In this document: in pieces, positions 1-13,932 of the stretch
How positions within the stretch are numbered: position 1 is the stretch's first letter
Layout of the letters: every line of letters starts with the position of its first letter
Origin: Atherinomorus stipes
Lineage: Eukaryota > Chordata > Actinopteri > Atheriniformes > Atherinidae
Length of the DNA stretch: 64,000 nucleotides
Direction of reading: 5' to 3'
Assembly: GCA_023101725.1 (NCBI GenBank)
Contig: JALJCO010012849.1
Coordinates: 1,589,108 to 1,653,107 of the forward strand
Notes under the pieces: generated by a model
The model's database searches: none
What the model was told of the DNA's origin: nothing
The model's input: the letters and a program-made list of their open reading frames with translations, nothing else
Program-made: the position numbers and the translations under genes

Positions 1-3
1 CCA

Positions 4-792
4 TTAAAGGTGCCATGACATCAAATTTCACTTTTCTGGGGTTTTGGGGGTATAATATGATCTGTTGTGCACTGATGAGGCCATGTGAATGTCCAGAGTG
101 AGAATCAAAGTTCCTGTTTATGGTCTGTCAGCTTTGTCTCTCTGCTCAGAAACAATTGAATCAGACAGCAGGCTATCATTCTACGTAGTTCTATCATTCT
201 ACGTAATTCAATTGCTCCAATAAGAGCACACTATCAAGTAAACAGCCCCCCCCCCCTCTCCCCTAACGGTTTATGCACCGTCCGCTCGCCCCCTCCCCTC
301 CCTGTCTGATTCAGCTTCGTGTATGGAGCTAGTAGTAACTTCTGTGCAGTCAGGTCTGGATTTTCAAACAAATGGATTTAAAAGAAAACTTCTGCAGTAA
401 CACTGAGGGAGGGGGCCACAACCTTGTCATTACCTGTAAGTTTATTTATTTTCTAAATGCTGTCTTGTCTGATAAACGTAGCTCACACTGTCTGAAGTGC
501 ACATGTTGCTAGCAGTTAGCCTTTAGCAAACTCCGACCGCAGCTTGACCTAGATTCTCCAAATAAGGTCATAGCCAAATAAGGTGTAGCCAATCAAAATG
601 AAGTCAACGTGGTCTCTGGATAAAGCTCCATATCATCACCGGACCCAACTGTATTACTGAGGAAGTGAGGTCTGGCGTTTCAAAACAATACTCCGCTGTA
701 AAAAATGCCGTTTTTTTCTTTGGAGTATTTACATATGCAGTAATGCCAACAACATAAACTAGTTTTTAACTGCTATGTCATCACTCCTTTAA
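4..792. mobile_element. TTAA-bounded DNA transposon, non-autonomous
   Basis: Both ends carry TTAA. The left terminus reads TTAAAGGTGCCATGACATCA and the right, reverse-complemented, TTAAAGGAGTGATGACATAG (15 of 20 match). Inside, an ATG at 373 opens a short frame ending at an exon-donor-like CCTGTAAGT, as if a first exon of the autonomous parent were kept. TTAA targets fit piggyBac-like or Kolobok-like elements; the superfamily is not certain. Confidence 0.55.
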
Positions 793-1239
793 GTGCTTTG
801 TAAGTAATAAGAACAAATTTAGGTTCTCCTCTCAACTTTAAGGCCATAACAGAAGAATTGTTCTGCTGTATCTCTTACAGTCAGTGAGATCTGTCCATCA
901 ACTGAAAAGACGTGTCCAGGATTCTCCACCGAAGAACTAGAAGCTAAAGTAATGTTGTGATTATACAGTATGAGCAGATAGTGATTCACTAAAGATTTCA
1001 GAGCCAAAAGCAGTCAGTCAGTTAATGTGGACATGCCTGAATTCAAAGGTTAAAAATGTCAAGAAATCCAAGTTAAACTAGTCTTTTAAATGGGAAAAGA
1101 GCTGACTGACCCCAGAAAATGGTGGAGCAACTAAAACCCTGTGAAAGAGATTAAACTCATGGTGTTATATGTTTTAGTTGTAGTCTCAACATCAATCTAA
1201 ATGAAATGTTCTGGACTGTAAAGTGGAAGTACTGATCTT

Positions 1240-1690
1240 TGTCAGATTTTCACACTTTGGTGCCCCTAATCAAGGCACACTTATCTGTCCTCCTGTCTCT
1301 TCTCTGAGCTCTCTCCAGGTAGTAAAAGTCAATTTAATGTCGACTCTTATCTCTTGCTCTGTCTCTCTCTGTGTTTGTTTTCCTTGCTTCTTCTCTTAAT
1401 GTCCTCTTGCGTGTCTTTGCTGAATCCGCCATGGTGGGTGATCAAAATGACTGTTTCTAATGTGTGACGCAGTCCCATAAAGCCAAAGCTGCAGCAGTCA
1501 TATGATGCCCTGAGCTGGGGGGAAAAAAAAAGTTGTGATGCAGTTTTTCAGTCCCAACAGGGCAACAACAGCTCCCAAGAATATACATAATTAATCTCAC
1601 TGTCCCATCAAAATAAATCAGAAGCAAAGAGTTCATCAGAAATTGATGAAGTTTTACTAGATTTCTGCAGTGCCTATGCTCTTTAGCACC
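1240..1690 (+). repeat. Dispersed repeat, copy 1 (unnamed family)
   Basis: The stretch shares scattered blocks with 33315-33690 in the same order and strand: AGATTTTCACA, TCTTCTCT(G/A)AGCTCT, CCATGGTG, CCATAAAGC, GGAAAAAAAAAGTTGTGA and GGCAACAACAGC. No ends or coding capacity are visible. Confidence 0.6.
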
Positions 1691-1865
1691 CCCTACAGTC
1701 GTGAAATGGAACATCACAATTAAATACACATTCATACACATTCATTTGCTGACTTGGTGAGAAGGCTGCTAAAACACAGAGCAGCCACCAGATACATGGT
1801 GCAATAAGGCCTGGCAATGTTACATTAATCTGCAATAATAAGACTGCACATGTGCAGCACAAATA

Positions 1866-2150
1866 CACATTTGTTCTTCTATCTTTGTGAGGACATTCAT
1901 TGACATAACGCATTAGCCCCTTACCCTAACCCTAACTACCACAACTGATTGCCTAAACCTGGCCCTTGCCCTAACCCTAGCTAAAACCTAATTGCAACTT
2001 AATCTCTAAAACCTAATCTTGACCCTCAAAACGGGGTTTGGACCCGTGGGGACTGGGAAAATGTCCCCACAAGGGCAAGATGTCCCCACAGAGATGGTAA
2101 AAATCTGGAACATGGTCCCCACAATGTTGCAAAAATGCACCAACACACAC
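1866..2150. repeat. Teleost dispersed repeat with telomere-like motifs
   Basis: The block has CCCTAACCCTAA-type tracts (1922-1936 and 1969-1980), CCTAAACCT/CCTAATC variants and three GTCCCCAC motifs (2053-2125). Repeats of this composition are scattered through fish genomes. It is interstitial and degenerate, not a chromosome end. Confidence 0.55.
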
Positions 2151-2871
2151 TCATTTAAGAAAGAAAAAACAAAAAATCTAAATAAAACCAATCCCTTTTC
2201 TTATCTACATTTTTAAAGCTTCATATCGTACATATTAAAGTCGTGTGCTGCAAATAGGGAAAAGAACCTTTGATGCTGCAAACCTCCAAGACTTTGGTGG
2301 TAAATTTTCACAAACTGATTGAACCTTTTGACATTGGAGGAACTAATGTACTTTTCTGTTTATCTGAATGAGACTAAGGTGGCTAACTGAGCTTTCTTTG
2401 GGGAGGCTGTCATAATTGATAACAGATTTCTGATTTATAACCTACAGAGCAGAGGGAGAACTCATGGTGAACACAAATAAATATCAGCATCTTTTCTGGC
2501 AGAGCCAAATAATACAGAACAATAAACCTTATCAGGTATTATTACGGTAAATGATACAGGTTTTTCTTCAATGCTTTTTTTTTAGCTGTAAAAAGCTTCA
2601 CAAACTTCTTTGAAATGAATGAAATGAAATAAAAAAATCTCAAGAATCTCAGGGTGCTGTCAGTTTTTCCAAACACTGCTTGCGTATTTTTGTAGCCAAC
2701 AATACCAGAAACTTGCAGTTATGATTATACTCATGCAGGGGAAGAAAAGCGTGTGAAATGTCATCATGCAAAACTGCAATTTGTTGGACACACAACACAA
2801 TCAGACTGGGTCCCATTGTTTCATTGGGAGGTCCAGAAGTTCCCCCATCTCCTATTGCTACTATCACACTT

Positions 2872-2872
<1 letters not shown>

Positions 2873-2912
<40 letters not shown>
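2873..2912. repeat. (CA)n microsatellite
   Basis: About 20 uninterrupted CA units in the intron before the first visible usp54 exon. Confidence 0.97.
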
Positions 2913-2915
<3 letters not shown>

Positions 2916-4028
2916 ACACACGTGTTTGACCTCTGGTACTCTGTGTCATGACTGAGTAATGTTGATGCATTTTAATGCTGCTGTATCATCTCCAGCCGCA
3001 TTCTGAAGTGATATCCATGAATAATGGATTAGTGAATATGAATATGTGTTATAGTGAGTCAAGTTTTCCTCCTCTGTCTTCTGTCTCCGCCTGCTGCTCT
3101 GTCTCTGGTTTTTCACACTGCTGTTGTGAGATGAAACTAGCTGTTAGACATGATTTTCAGGCATAATCATTGAATTCCCTTCTTTTGTTTAGCTGTTAAA
3201 AGCCTGGGCGCATCTGCCCCTCGTACGCCGTCTCCTCTGCTGCAGTTCCCACTTTCAGTTTGTCTCCACATCTGTTCCCACTCTTCCCCATCACTCTTTT
3301 GTGTCCCTTCTCTCCCCAGATTAGATCATTTCGGTGCGAAAAACAATTAGTCCATTATAATAATAAATGATTTTGATTATTTGATCTTACTGTAAGTCGT
3401 TTATCAAGCCACATGCAGAGCATGTTCTGCTTTCAGCTCTGAGCTATTTGCTGCTTTTTTCTGCCGTATTTCCTTTTACAGTGAATGTCTTTGAATTATG
3501 AGGCTTTGGCAGCACAAAAAGGGTGATTTGGATGTCACCTTGGGCTGTAAAAACTTCTAATGGACTATTTTCTGACATTTTGAAGACTAATGAGTAATTG
3601 TTCGAGGCAGAACGGAAGCACTGAGCCATATGGGTCTCTGCAGCAGCAGGTGAATGCAGGTTACATCGCAGCACAATGAGATAGGATTATATTGTTTTTT
3701 GTTAAAAAGAGGATTATGCCATATGCATAATGGCACATAAAATGTAGAAGTTGTCGTGGTGTTATCTGCAGCACGTGACCTTTGGGACATCATTGTGAGG
3801 TCTGTGCATGGAAAGCTGCAGGATTGTGCAGTTTGCATGCAGTTTACATGCCAAGGAAAGTGGGGAGCGTGTAATAAGCCGTACTGCATACAACACATTC
3901 ACATTAACTCCTCTGTCTCTGTCTTCCCCTTCCTACTGCACACCTCTCCCCTGCATGCCCCCTCCTCCCCCTCCCTTCCTGTCTCCTCCCCCTCCCTCTG
4001 GCCCTCCCTCTGCTATCTCTCTGTGTAG

Positions 4029-4178
4029 TTGTTCTATCGTGTGACAGAGGAGAGGGCTCGCCAGGCGGAGCTCTACTTGGTGGGCATGGTGTGCTACTAC
4101 GGCAAGCACTACTCCACCTTCTTCTTCCAGACCAAGATACGCAAGTGGATGTACTTCGACGACGCCCACGTCAAAGAG
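4029..4178 (+). CDS. usp54: usp54 exon: His box of the USP domain
   Basis: This 50-codon exon sits in one clean frame between a long CT-rich tract ending in TAG and a GAG|GTGAGA donor. It encodes [10 protein letters not shown], then [20 protein letters not shown], then [16 protein letters not shown]. The GKHY histidine is the His-box residue of the peptidase fold. Both ends are in phase 0. Confidence 0.95.
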
Positions 4179-7100
4179 GTGAGACACAGTTTTTGGAGTG
4201 TGCACTCTGCAGCACTGTGAGGATGCACTGTAGAGCATCTGCTGCATCCTCAGCTGTGCCTGGGAGAGCAGGAACGACAGGAACTGTGCTGAATGTTAGT
4301 TTAAGTGCTGCATGCTCGGGCTCTTTTTGCAGTAGTGGCATCTATTGTGTTGATTCCTGGGTTTGTTTAAGTTTTTTATCTGAAAATTAAATCTCAGAGA
4401 ACTGTCCCGGTGTTAAAAATGTGATGTAGTCCGATTCTGCGTTTTAAGGCAGCAGCACAAAGCTGATCAATGTGAACGTACATGTCCTTGACTCCTCTAT
4501 TAGTCGCACTTCACACTGTGGATTATATTTGACCACATTATCACACTTCGTCATTAGCTCAGTCATCAATTAGAGCGCAGAGCAGCACAAATTATATTTG
4601 ACCTTCTACCTCTGGTGGAACATAAATGATGTTTTAACCTTTTATGGACAAATTGTTTTCTGATTCCTGTTGTTGTGTGCTTTTTTTCTCTTTTTTTTCT
4701 GTATCTTTGTTATCTGCCCTGCTGCGCCTCCAGATCGGCCCAAAGTGGAAGGACGTAGTGTCTCGCTGTATCAAAGGCCACTATCAGCCCCTGCTCCTGC
4801 TCTACGCTGACCCCCGTGGGACGCCGGTGATACTGCAGGAGAGCCCCAACCCTTGTACCGGCTCCAACCCGCAGCTGGAGCTCCAGCACTGCAGCAGCAA
4901 AGCTGGTTACGACAGCGAAGACTCGGGTACAGCAAAGATGAACACTATGCCGCACATCAGATGAGATTACTTTGTCTTTATCAGCTGGTTGTGTGAGAGG
5001 ATTCAGCTTTAAAGCTCTGACCTTCAACCCTCTAATCCAACCTCTGCTTCTGTATACTGCAGAGCCTGAGCTTATTTTCCTGCTTTTTGACTGTAAACAG
5101 AATATGAATATGCAGGATTACCTAAAGGGCCATCTCTCCTTTCTCTCTCAGGTCGGGAGCCTTCCATATCTAGTGATACTCGTACGGACTCGTCCACGGA
5201 CAGCTCCAGTCACCGCACTTCTCGCAGCCGACCCCTACACCAGTCCACGGGCAGCCACCTCTCCAGCGAATCCCAGACCACAGTGGTCTGTAATTACGAC
5301 GTCGGCACACCGCCGCTTGGTGCTGACGCTGGAGGTAATGCTTCAAATCCAAAGTTTTCACTCTCAGCTGCACCTTACTTTGAAATAACTGCGAGCACCC
5401 AAGTGACTGCAGCGTTTTCAGGAAATCAGCAAGTTTACTGAGCTGCGATACTTATTGTTGATGCAGTTAAGAGGCAAACAGAGGTCCGTTTTCAAGTTTC
5501 AGCTGAAATTAAAGCAGTTTTTATTTTTTTGGCTGAGCCCGATCGCTGCAGGCTCTTCAGGTTATGCGCCTCGTTAGTGGTTATTCTTACATTTATTTGC
5601 ACTGCTGCCTACATAATTGCTCCCTGTGGGATAAATAAAATTTTTTTTTATTGGATTTACCTTCTCCTCCCCTCCTTCCCTTTTCTCCCACGATCAGAGT
5701 CAGCAGTGGAGGGTCCTCCCCGTCCTCCGTCCCCTCCCCTGCAGGAGTACAAGGAGACGGCCGTCTTCCTCCTCTCCTCCCACAGGCCTCTCACCTCCTC
5801 CTCCTCCTCTCGCCCCCTGTCCTCCTCGTCTTCGTCGGGAGTCGGGGGCTGCGAGGGCGGGGTTGGAGGGCCCCACTGGGAGGATGAAAGCACGAGCAGC
5901 GAGAGCAAGTCCAGGTACTGCACCACTGACTCACGTCAGCTTTAAACTTCCTGCCATTGAATTCACATTCAAGCCCTGCGAACATGTTTTATTGATCAGT
6001 AAAGTTAACCTTCATTTGAGTCGCACTTTTCCGCCTTCATGTCTTCAGCCTGTGTTGTTCTATCTGCTGGGGTCTGCCCTGCAACTGGGATAAAACGCTT
6101 CCTTTTTTAGCAGGGGAAGACAAATTCAAAACATTGAGAATCCTTTTTTTGTGAAACCGCTGCACATGTAGATGCTTTATTAGATCATCACAACTGATCA
6201 TTTTAACATGTAGCCATTGTATGCACCCCTTAAACCTGCTTACAAGATAAATGTGGCGGCTCCTGAGACATTTATTGGTGTAAACAAGAAGAAAATGCTC
6301 CACAGATGCTCCACTTTGTTGACCAGACTATTATCCTGAGTTATCTGCTAATTTAACCTCTTAAGACCTTGACCAGCTATAAAAATGAAAGCACGTGTGA
6401 GGTGTGGGGGCAAAATGTGTCTTTGGTGTAGATGCATGTGTCTAATGGCTCAACCAGAAAATCGTTTTTTAAGTAGACAAGTTATAAAGGCCGGGAGCCG
6501 CTGCCTTAATATTTAATAGTGCAATGCATTTAACAACATGCTAAATCTTGTTCTTGAAAGTAAGGACATATTGTAACTAACAGATAAATGTGTTAGAATA
6601 GAAAGGACCACATTTACTGAAGACTGAACAAGAAGTTTCAAATAGTTGCATAGGCCTAAAAATTGTATTAACTTTTTGGGGTATTTTCACAGGAACTTTA
6701 GACTCTTTTAATGAAACTATTTCCAGAAAAAATAGTAATTAGAGGTGGAGGAAGCTCCTTGCAAATAGATCCACTAACAAAATATGTAACACTGGGCTGC
6801 CTTCACATACATTAGGCACTGTTTCCACACTATGACGTTATTGCCTTACTGCCAAACGTTTTTAGCAGCTTATCTGCCTCTTCTTATCTGCCCCTGCCTG
6901 CATTAGCCTTTACATTCAGAATGTAGATGTTTACTCTAATTCTCTTTCCTAATATGTATTAATGCTCATCCAATCTATTATACTCTGTAAACCTTCGGTT
7001 TTTCATATCGTATCAACACTGAAAAGTTGCATAAGTGCTTATTGTGCTCCAGGAAAACCCCATTTTTACTTGTTTCTGCAGCTTTTCAGTTTGTTTCAAT

Positions 7101-10100
7101 TTTCTCCTCTAGTTCTTCTGGAAGCCGTTACCGGCCAACCTGGAGACCCAGGAGAGAGGCCCTGAACATCGACAGCATCTTCACCCGACAAAGAGACACC
7201 TCTCTGGGCTACAACACTGTACCTGGCCCCCCTCTCCCTCAGGAGACCCAGAACTCCCTCCCCTCGGAGGGACCCATTCCACAGCCAGGACTGCAAGAAG
7301 TAGAAGGGAGGGAAGTCGGGGTCTTGGAGGTGGGCTTTGGGCTGGTCGGGCAGCCCAGGTCTTTGGGCAGCGGGCGGACGATGGGTCCCCCTGCACCTCC
7401 ACCTCTGAGAGGGGTGGAGCACCAGCCACGTCTGATCCAGAGGATGGAAAGTGGCTACGAAAGCAGTGAGAGAAACAGCAGCAGCCCCGACAGGTAGGTC
7501 GCTCACAAATAACAATTACTGTCTGTTGCTCTCAGATTTTGTTCTTCATCATGTTCCCACATTAGTTTGTCTTGTTTTTCTGTTCCTCTTTACTTTATCA
7601 GCATGAAACACAAACGGGACATTAACAAGGACAAATGGTCCAATAAAAGCGCTTAATAACAGTGAATTAAGCAGTGAACTCACCGTCTGTATCGTCGGAT
7701 TTTTCAACGTTTTCCTTTTTTGTGTGTTTTTCTTGCTTTGTAATTTTCTGCAGGGAGGTGGGGCAACAAAAACGGGCGCTGATGTCAGGACCGTCATGGC
7801 GTTCAGTGCCAAAGTCAAAGAGCAGCAGCGCCATCCTGCAGGAGCTGCCTTCACCCAGCTGGAGTGGTGGAACCAATGCAGGTATTTCATTCAGTTTTGT
7901 TTAAAAATACATGTAGAGTATGCACATAGATACTGTTAGGTGTATAAAGCTTGATTGACACTTGAATTTTTACATTTTTAAAAAATTTTTTCAGGCCCTG
8001 GGCGCAGTGAGCTGGATGAGCTGCAGGAGGAGGTAGCCAGGAGAGCCCGCCAGCAGGAGCAACAGAAACGAAAGGAGGCGGAGAGAGAGGCGGCCATGGG
8101 ATTCAACCCCAAACCCAGCAAATTCATGGACCTGGATCAGCTCCAACACCAGGGTATGGATAACATAAGATAAAGAAAGGCAGAGAGTACAGAGGCTACT
8201 TGTCTGGGATGTGAGATATTTTTAATAGAAAAGAACCGAGTATTAGAGAGCATGTCCTCACTTGTCTAGTGGTGTGTAGTTTTGTCTTTATTTGCTCACT
8301 TTTTAAGATGTTTGTTCCTGAAATTTCAGAGCTTTAACACTAACTCTACATCTTCAAAGCTACATACCACTTTGAAAAGTGAGAAAATCCAACTACATTT
8401 TTAAGCTGCACAAACTTTATATGTAGGAACACAAACAAAAGAATCACTTGTTTGTTAAAGTGCTGGAATTTGACCAGTTAAATTCTCGTGCAGTGCAGCT
8501 TTAAGGTCACTTTATCACCTGTTGTGTAGTTAGTAGTCACAGTGACTCGTGTGTCGGCGCTTCTGTATGACCTCGTCTTTGTCCTCCGTTCCCATCTGTT
8601 GGTCCGTCCCTCCATCTGTTTCTCTTTGCTGGTGTTTTTTTTTTTTTTTTTATTCGTCTGTGAGTTCTGTTTTTTTTTAATGTCACTGTTTTATTAAGGT
8701 TGTGTTAAACAGTTTCAGCTGAGTTCGGTGAAGCTGAAAACAGAGCAGAGAGCGAATAGGGACACTGAAACCCCTATGGGACGTTCACTGACCAGCACTT
8801 TTGTGTGAAAATCTCACTCCCATTTAAAATCCAACGTAGTTCAGAAATTCAGCGTCCTGGACACTTTCTAGAGTTTGCAACATATTTGTGTGTGTGTTTG
8901 TGTGTGTGCGTACATATTCTGCACATGTTGACACAGTCCATCAAATATCATAAACATATCAGTGTGTCCATCCTGCGCACGTTCAATGTGAGAGTGAGAT
9001 AAACATGAGACTGGCACTTTGACTTGCTTAAGTAAATTTATATCAAGTCATTAAGGATTAATATTTAGTCTGTTCTAACAGTTCATCATTTCCTCTGTGG
9101 TTCTGGAGGTCGTGTCCATTCCTGGTGAATTACTCAACTGATAGCTTTTGCTGTCTTGTTTCAGAGGTGTATATAGTACCAAACCAGGGTCGTGAAACTT
9201 AACTAGATGTCTGCAGGTGCTTTACTGGCCATGTAGAATACAGTGTTTTTATGCCTCTGTAACTGTGGCTGCAGGTACTATGCTTGCAGTTTCTCTGTCT
9301 GTCCAATTGTCTCAAGCACATTACTTGAATAACTCAATAAGATTTCCTGAAATTTGGCACAAACTTGCACGTGCACTCCAGTGCAAACTTTTTAGAGTTT
9401 GGTGGTCTGAAGTCATTGACAGCTGAGACCCAACAAAAGACATTTTTCACTCAGCCTTCGTGTTTGAAAAATGAAGCCAATGCAAAAAAACAAAAGAAAA
9501 ACCGTTGCTTTGTTTAGTGTCCAGCAGGGGGCGACTCCTGTGGTTGCAAAAAATTATATACTGTAACATTGTTTCTGTTTTGTAAAAATTAGTCAAATTT
9601 GAAAAAATGTACAAGTTATGCTGTAGGTTAAGGTTACGTGTGACTGGTTAAGGCTACAGTATACTTCTCCGACTGTGTAATGTGTTATCCAACTGCGTAA
9701 CGATGGAGACCCCCCCAGTCTTCATAGTTCTCCATCATGCTGGATACGCAGTGCAATTTCCCGCCTGATCAGTAGGGGTCGCTACCCAAGACTGACCTAC
9801 TCATATGATGCTGATGGTCGGTAACCTCGGTGGTTATTTTGTTTCCGCTTACAGTGAGCAATGGCGTCCGAGAGAGAAAGACTGTTGTTGTTGCTGCAGC
9901 TGAATAACAGAGATACTTTTGATGCTAAATAAAGACGATGGGGGCGATTTTGATATTTCCTCACTTCTTCAGCCAAATGTTCTTCGGTTGTACTCATATC
10001 TGCGTCTTCTTAGGCTAGCCAGTTTAAAAATAGCGGTGCGAGTGTTTACGTAGTGGTAGACCAATCACAGCCCTTGCCATCTCTGTCGTCCGGAGAGATG

Positions 10101-13100
10101 GACACTCAAAAAATATTTTTTGTAGCCGGAGACAACGGAGAGGCTCTCCGACGGGCTCTCTGACGACATAGAGGGCTCTCTGTAACCTATGTGGAGCACT
10201 TTGCGGACGATTATAAATTAGGCTTTAGTCATTGCAATATGAGCGCATTTAGTTTCTTTGGGTATCAGTGGAAACTTTATCAGCATACTTGTTAAGAATC
10301 AAGTACTTAAGGTAGAGTCTGAGGTTTGCCCCCTGAAAATAAACGTTAAACTTGTGCAAGTGAAATCTAACCTGATATACATCATCTGGGGGGGTTTAAA
10401 AAGAAAAGGGGGGGGGGTTCTCTCCCCCCCGCCCCCCATTAGAGAAAGGAGAGGGTGGAGGGAGATTGTGTGGGAAGGGGGGAATCAAAAAAAGGGGGGG
10501 GGGGTGAAGGGGGGGGGGGGGGTGGGGGGGGGGGGGGTGGAAGAATTGGTGAATAGGTTTTTTTATGGGAGTTTTCTTTCATATCGAAAAAAGTCGATCA
10601 CAGACTGACCGTACTAATAGCTGTCGCCGCCGCCGTGGGGTGTGGGTGGTGTGGGTGGGTCTCGGGGGGGGGTGGGGGTGAGGGTGGTGGGGAGGGAGGG
10701 ATAGGAGGAAGGATTATCAATCAGAAGAAAAAAAAAAAGATGGATGTCTTCCAGAGGAGGAGGGGGAAGTGAAATCCATCTCAATCCACGCCTTTGGGCC
10801 TCTACTCTCGTGGGGTGGTGAGTTTGAATGAAACTCCTTCTCCCCCTGTCTTTGCTTTTTCCCTTTGTTTTCCTCTGTTGGGGACGCTTCTGGGTGGAGA
10901 TTTCTGTTTATATCGCCAGCCAATGACAGAGCTAAGGGGATGACGCTGTGTGGGAATAAGCTCATGATTAGAGCAGACGCCAGTCACTCGAACTCTCGGG
11001 GAAAAAGGAAAGAAACTTGAAACTCTCTGTAAAAGGGGTTGAATTTCTCCCCTTAGAATTGGGACAACCCTTCAAAATCCTCATGCATCATCAATAGTCA
11101 TCCGTGGCGCAGTAAACTGACATCACGGCTGTTTCCGGAAGAGTTTGCAATGTTGTCTGCAGCAGCAATAATCTCTCTTTCCTGGGTGATTGGATCATTT
11201 TTTTGGCTTTGGGCTGAAAAAACGTGAAAATGAGAGGAAAAGAAGACTCAAGCTTAATATTAACGCTAGATTACAGACATGAGCAAATGCACGTAATGTT
11301 ACAAAACTAGCGATTCTTTTCACATTTGTAATGAAAGTGTCTGTAACACTTTAAAGCGACCTTAAAATAGCAATTTTCATATTTTATTTACAAAAGAATA
11401 TTCACATTTGTGCGTCTCTTTGGCTGCCTTGGCCGATTTCCTCGCCATTTTGCCCATATTTTGCATGATATTGTGGGTAATATCATCTAGTACCACTCAT
11501 TTTCTAGTGTGCCCCTGGAAAATCTCTGTTTCGAGGGCCAGATAGAAGGGCTGGACGATTATGGACAAAATTATAATCACGATCATTTTGACTGATATTG
11601 AAATCACGATTAATATACACGATTATTCATTGATTTTATAAAGTGTTTATTGAACCACCAAAACTCGACTTCAAATATAATTTAAAAAAAAATAAAACCG
11701 GAAATAAATTAGAAACAAGTAAAGGAGTAAAATAAGAATATTATTTAAGATAATAATAGCAATAAAAATGAATAATCAGTCTACATGCATTCCTGTTCTA
11801 TACTCCCTGCAGTTTGCTTCCTATAACTCCACCAGTCTGCTCACTTCAGGATTAATTGTTTTTCTTCTATTACAGTGTTTTTATGATCTTGAAGAGGCAA
11901 AATTGAAATCACGATTAAAATTCGATTAATTGTCCAGCCCTACCAGATAGCCCTACCACCTCCTCCTCCCTCTAGGTCTGAACCAGAATTGGGACACCAC
12001 TCCCCTTCACTTGAACGTGCAAAACGAAGGGTTAAGGCCAAGGGCGAGGGCTAAGGGGGAATCGGAATTCACCCTTTATCTGTAATCTATGACTATAAAC
12101 AAGTTGTGAACATGATATCTAGGGAATACTGGGGTAATGTGGCACAAACATTCACCTGGAATAAAACATGAACTAATGCAAATTTGACGCTGAAAGATCA
12201 AGTTCACTCCAACATTATGAAATGCTCCTTTGGCTGTTACTCTGAATTTATATGCTAATTATGGATGTAAGCCACAACTTGGTAGACGCATACAGCCGTG
12301 AGGCAGTTGCTTTGTTTGAGTGTGATACATATCAGGGTCCTCTCTGAAACCTAATTTCACAGACTTCACACTCAGACATCTTCATCTCTGAAATGATATT
12401 CCTGTACGTGTGTTTCATGTGTATTTGGTTCATGCATTCGCAAGTGACTTGTTTTTGTGTGTGACTTCCTGTAATCCAAAAATCTGTGTGTGATTTGCTT
12501 AAACTGCAGGTGTGCAGGTTTTCCCTTCTCTCTCAGCACCACTGAAATCTATATCAGGGATTATTGTGTTGTGCCCTATTTGTCCTATTGTGTGTGTGCT
12601 TTGGTGTGTTCAGCTTCATGCACCTGACACACACACACACTCCTCTCAGAGTACACTCAACCTTGATGAAGTGAAAGGACGACTTGTGAACTAACAGATG
12701 GCATCACTATCAGTGCGATTACGTAACAGAATTTGGGTTCCCACATTCGTATCGATGGATTCAGCCAGACTCCAAACAATCTGCCTCTCAGTGTTTTAGA
12801 GGACGTTACCGCCAACAACAACAGCGCTGCCATCAGTCTTCCTTTATTCTGCTTCAATCAATCAAAAATCTGTAAACACAAGCCAAGATGGGTGATGACT
12901 ACTCCTTGTTGTCCTCTTATACGTCTTTTTTTATGCCCAACTAACACCTTTCAGGGCGCATTCACAAGGAAAGCTTTGCCTCATGGAAAACCATTTGACT
13001 TTTTTTCATTTCTGGTGTTTGTGGCTTCATGAACGCAGCCTCAGTTTTTCTCCTGTTTTGTAATGTTGGCGTTTGGTTTAACAGCTAGAGTATGATTTTA

Positions 13101-13869
13101 CATACTAATGATGTCATAACAGGGTTGCAAAGTGGGAAAAGACACCAAAGGGTCTTAAAGAGTTTTTCTATTGTCATGAGACATGAGACACTGCACTCAC
13201 ATGATTAGAAACCTGGGCGTGATGATGAGCAGGATTCATGTGATCAAAACCTTAATAAGGTCCCAAATGGAATACTGATGCGTCAGGTTGATTGAATTAC
13301 AGCTCTCCTGATCCCGCTTTTTCTCTTCAGATACCAATACTAAGGCTCAAGTATCAAGTATTTAGATACTTAGTTGTGCTTTGGGCCAAAGATTATGCAT
13401 ATTGATCTCATAATTGATTTTTATTTATGTTGGGTATGTCTGTTTTGTGGTTTAACAGGTTAATGAAATAAGTTCATAACAGTAAGTATGAGGAAAAACT
13501 GGCCCATTTATTATTTACCAATGGCTATGATGAATTTTAAACTTACAAACATAACAATATATAAAACAATTACAAATGAATTAAGACCTAGTCAGAAAGA
13601 AGTGCTTGAAAGAAGAGCTGGAATGGATTCTGATCGGATCCACGTTTTTTTAACCAATATCCTCCCAATATCCGATACTGGTATTGGAACGGGACAGCTC
13701 TACTTTGAATGCTATCAAACCCATAAATTCAAGAGTTGTATGATATTGTGCATTAGTCCTTTATTTTACTTCTACAAAGCCAGACATTCATGTAATCCTT
13801 TAATCTTTAGCAGTAGTTATCTGAGCTTAATGAAAGTCTTTTAAGTTGTTTTTTATATATATATGTATA

Positions 13870-13932
<63 letters not shown>

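Noticed and set aside
373..435. ATG with splice-donor-like end as a usp54 exon
   Set aside because: It does not match USP54 and lies within a TTAA-bounded transposon.
1922..1980. CCCTAA repeats as a telomere
   Set aside because: Only a few degenerate units inside a dispersed repeat, with a gene on the same contig side. Not a chromosome end.
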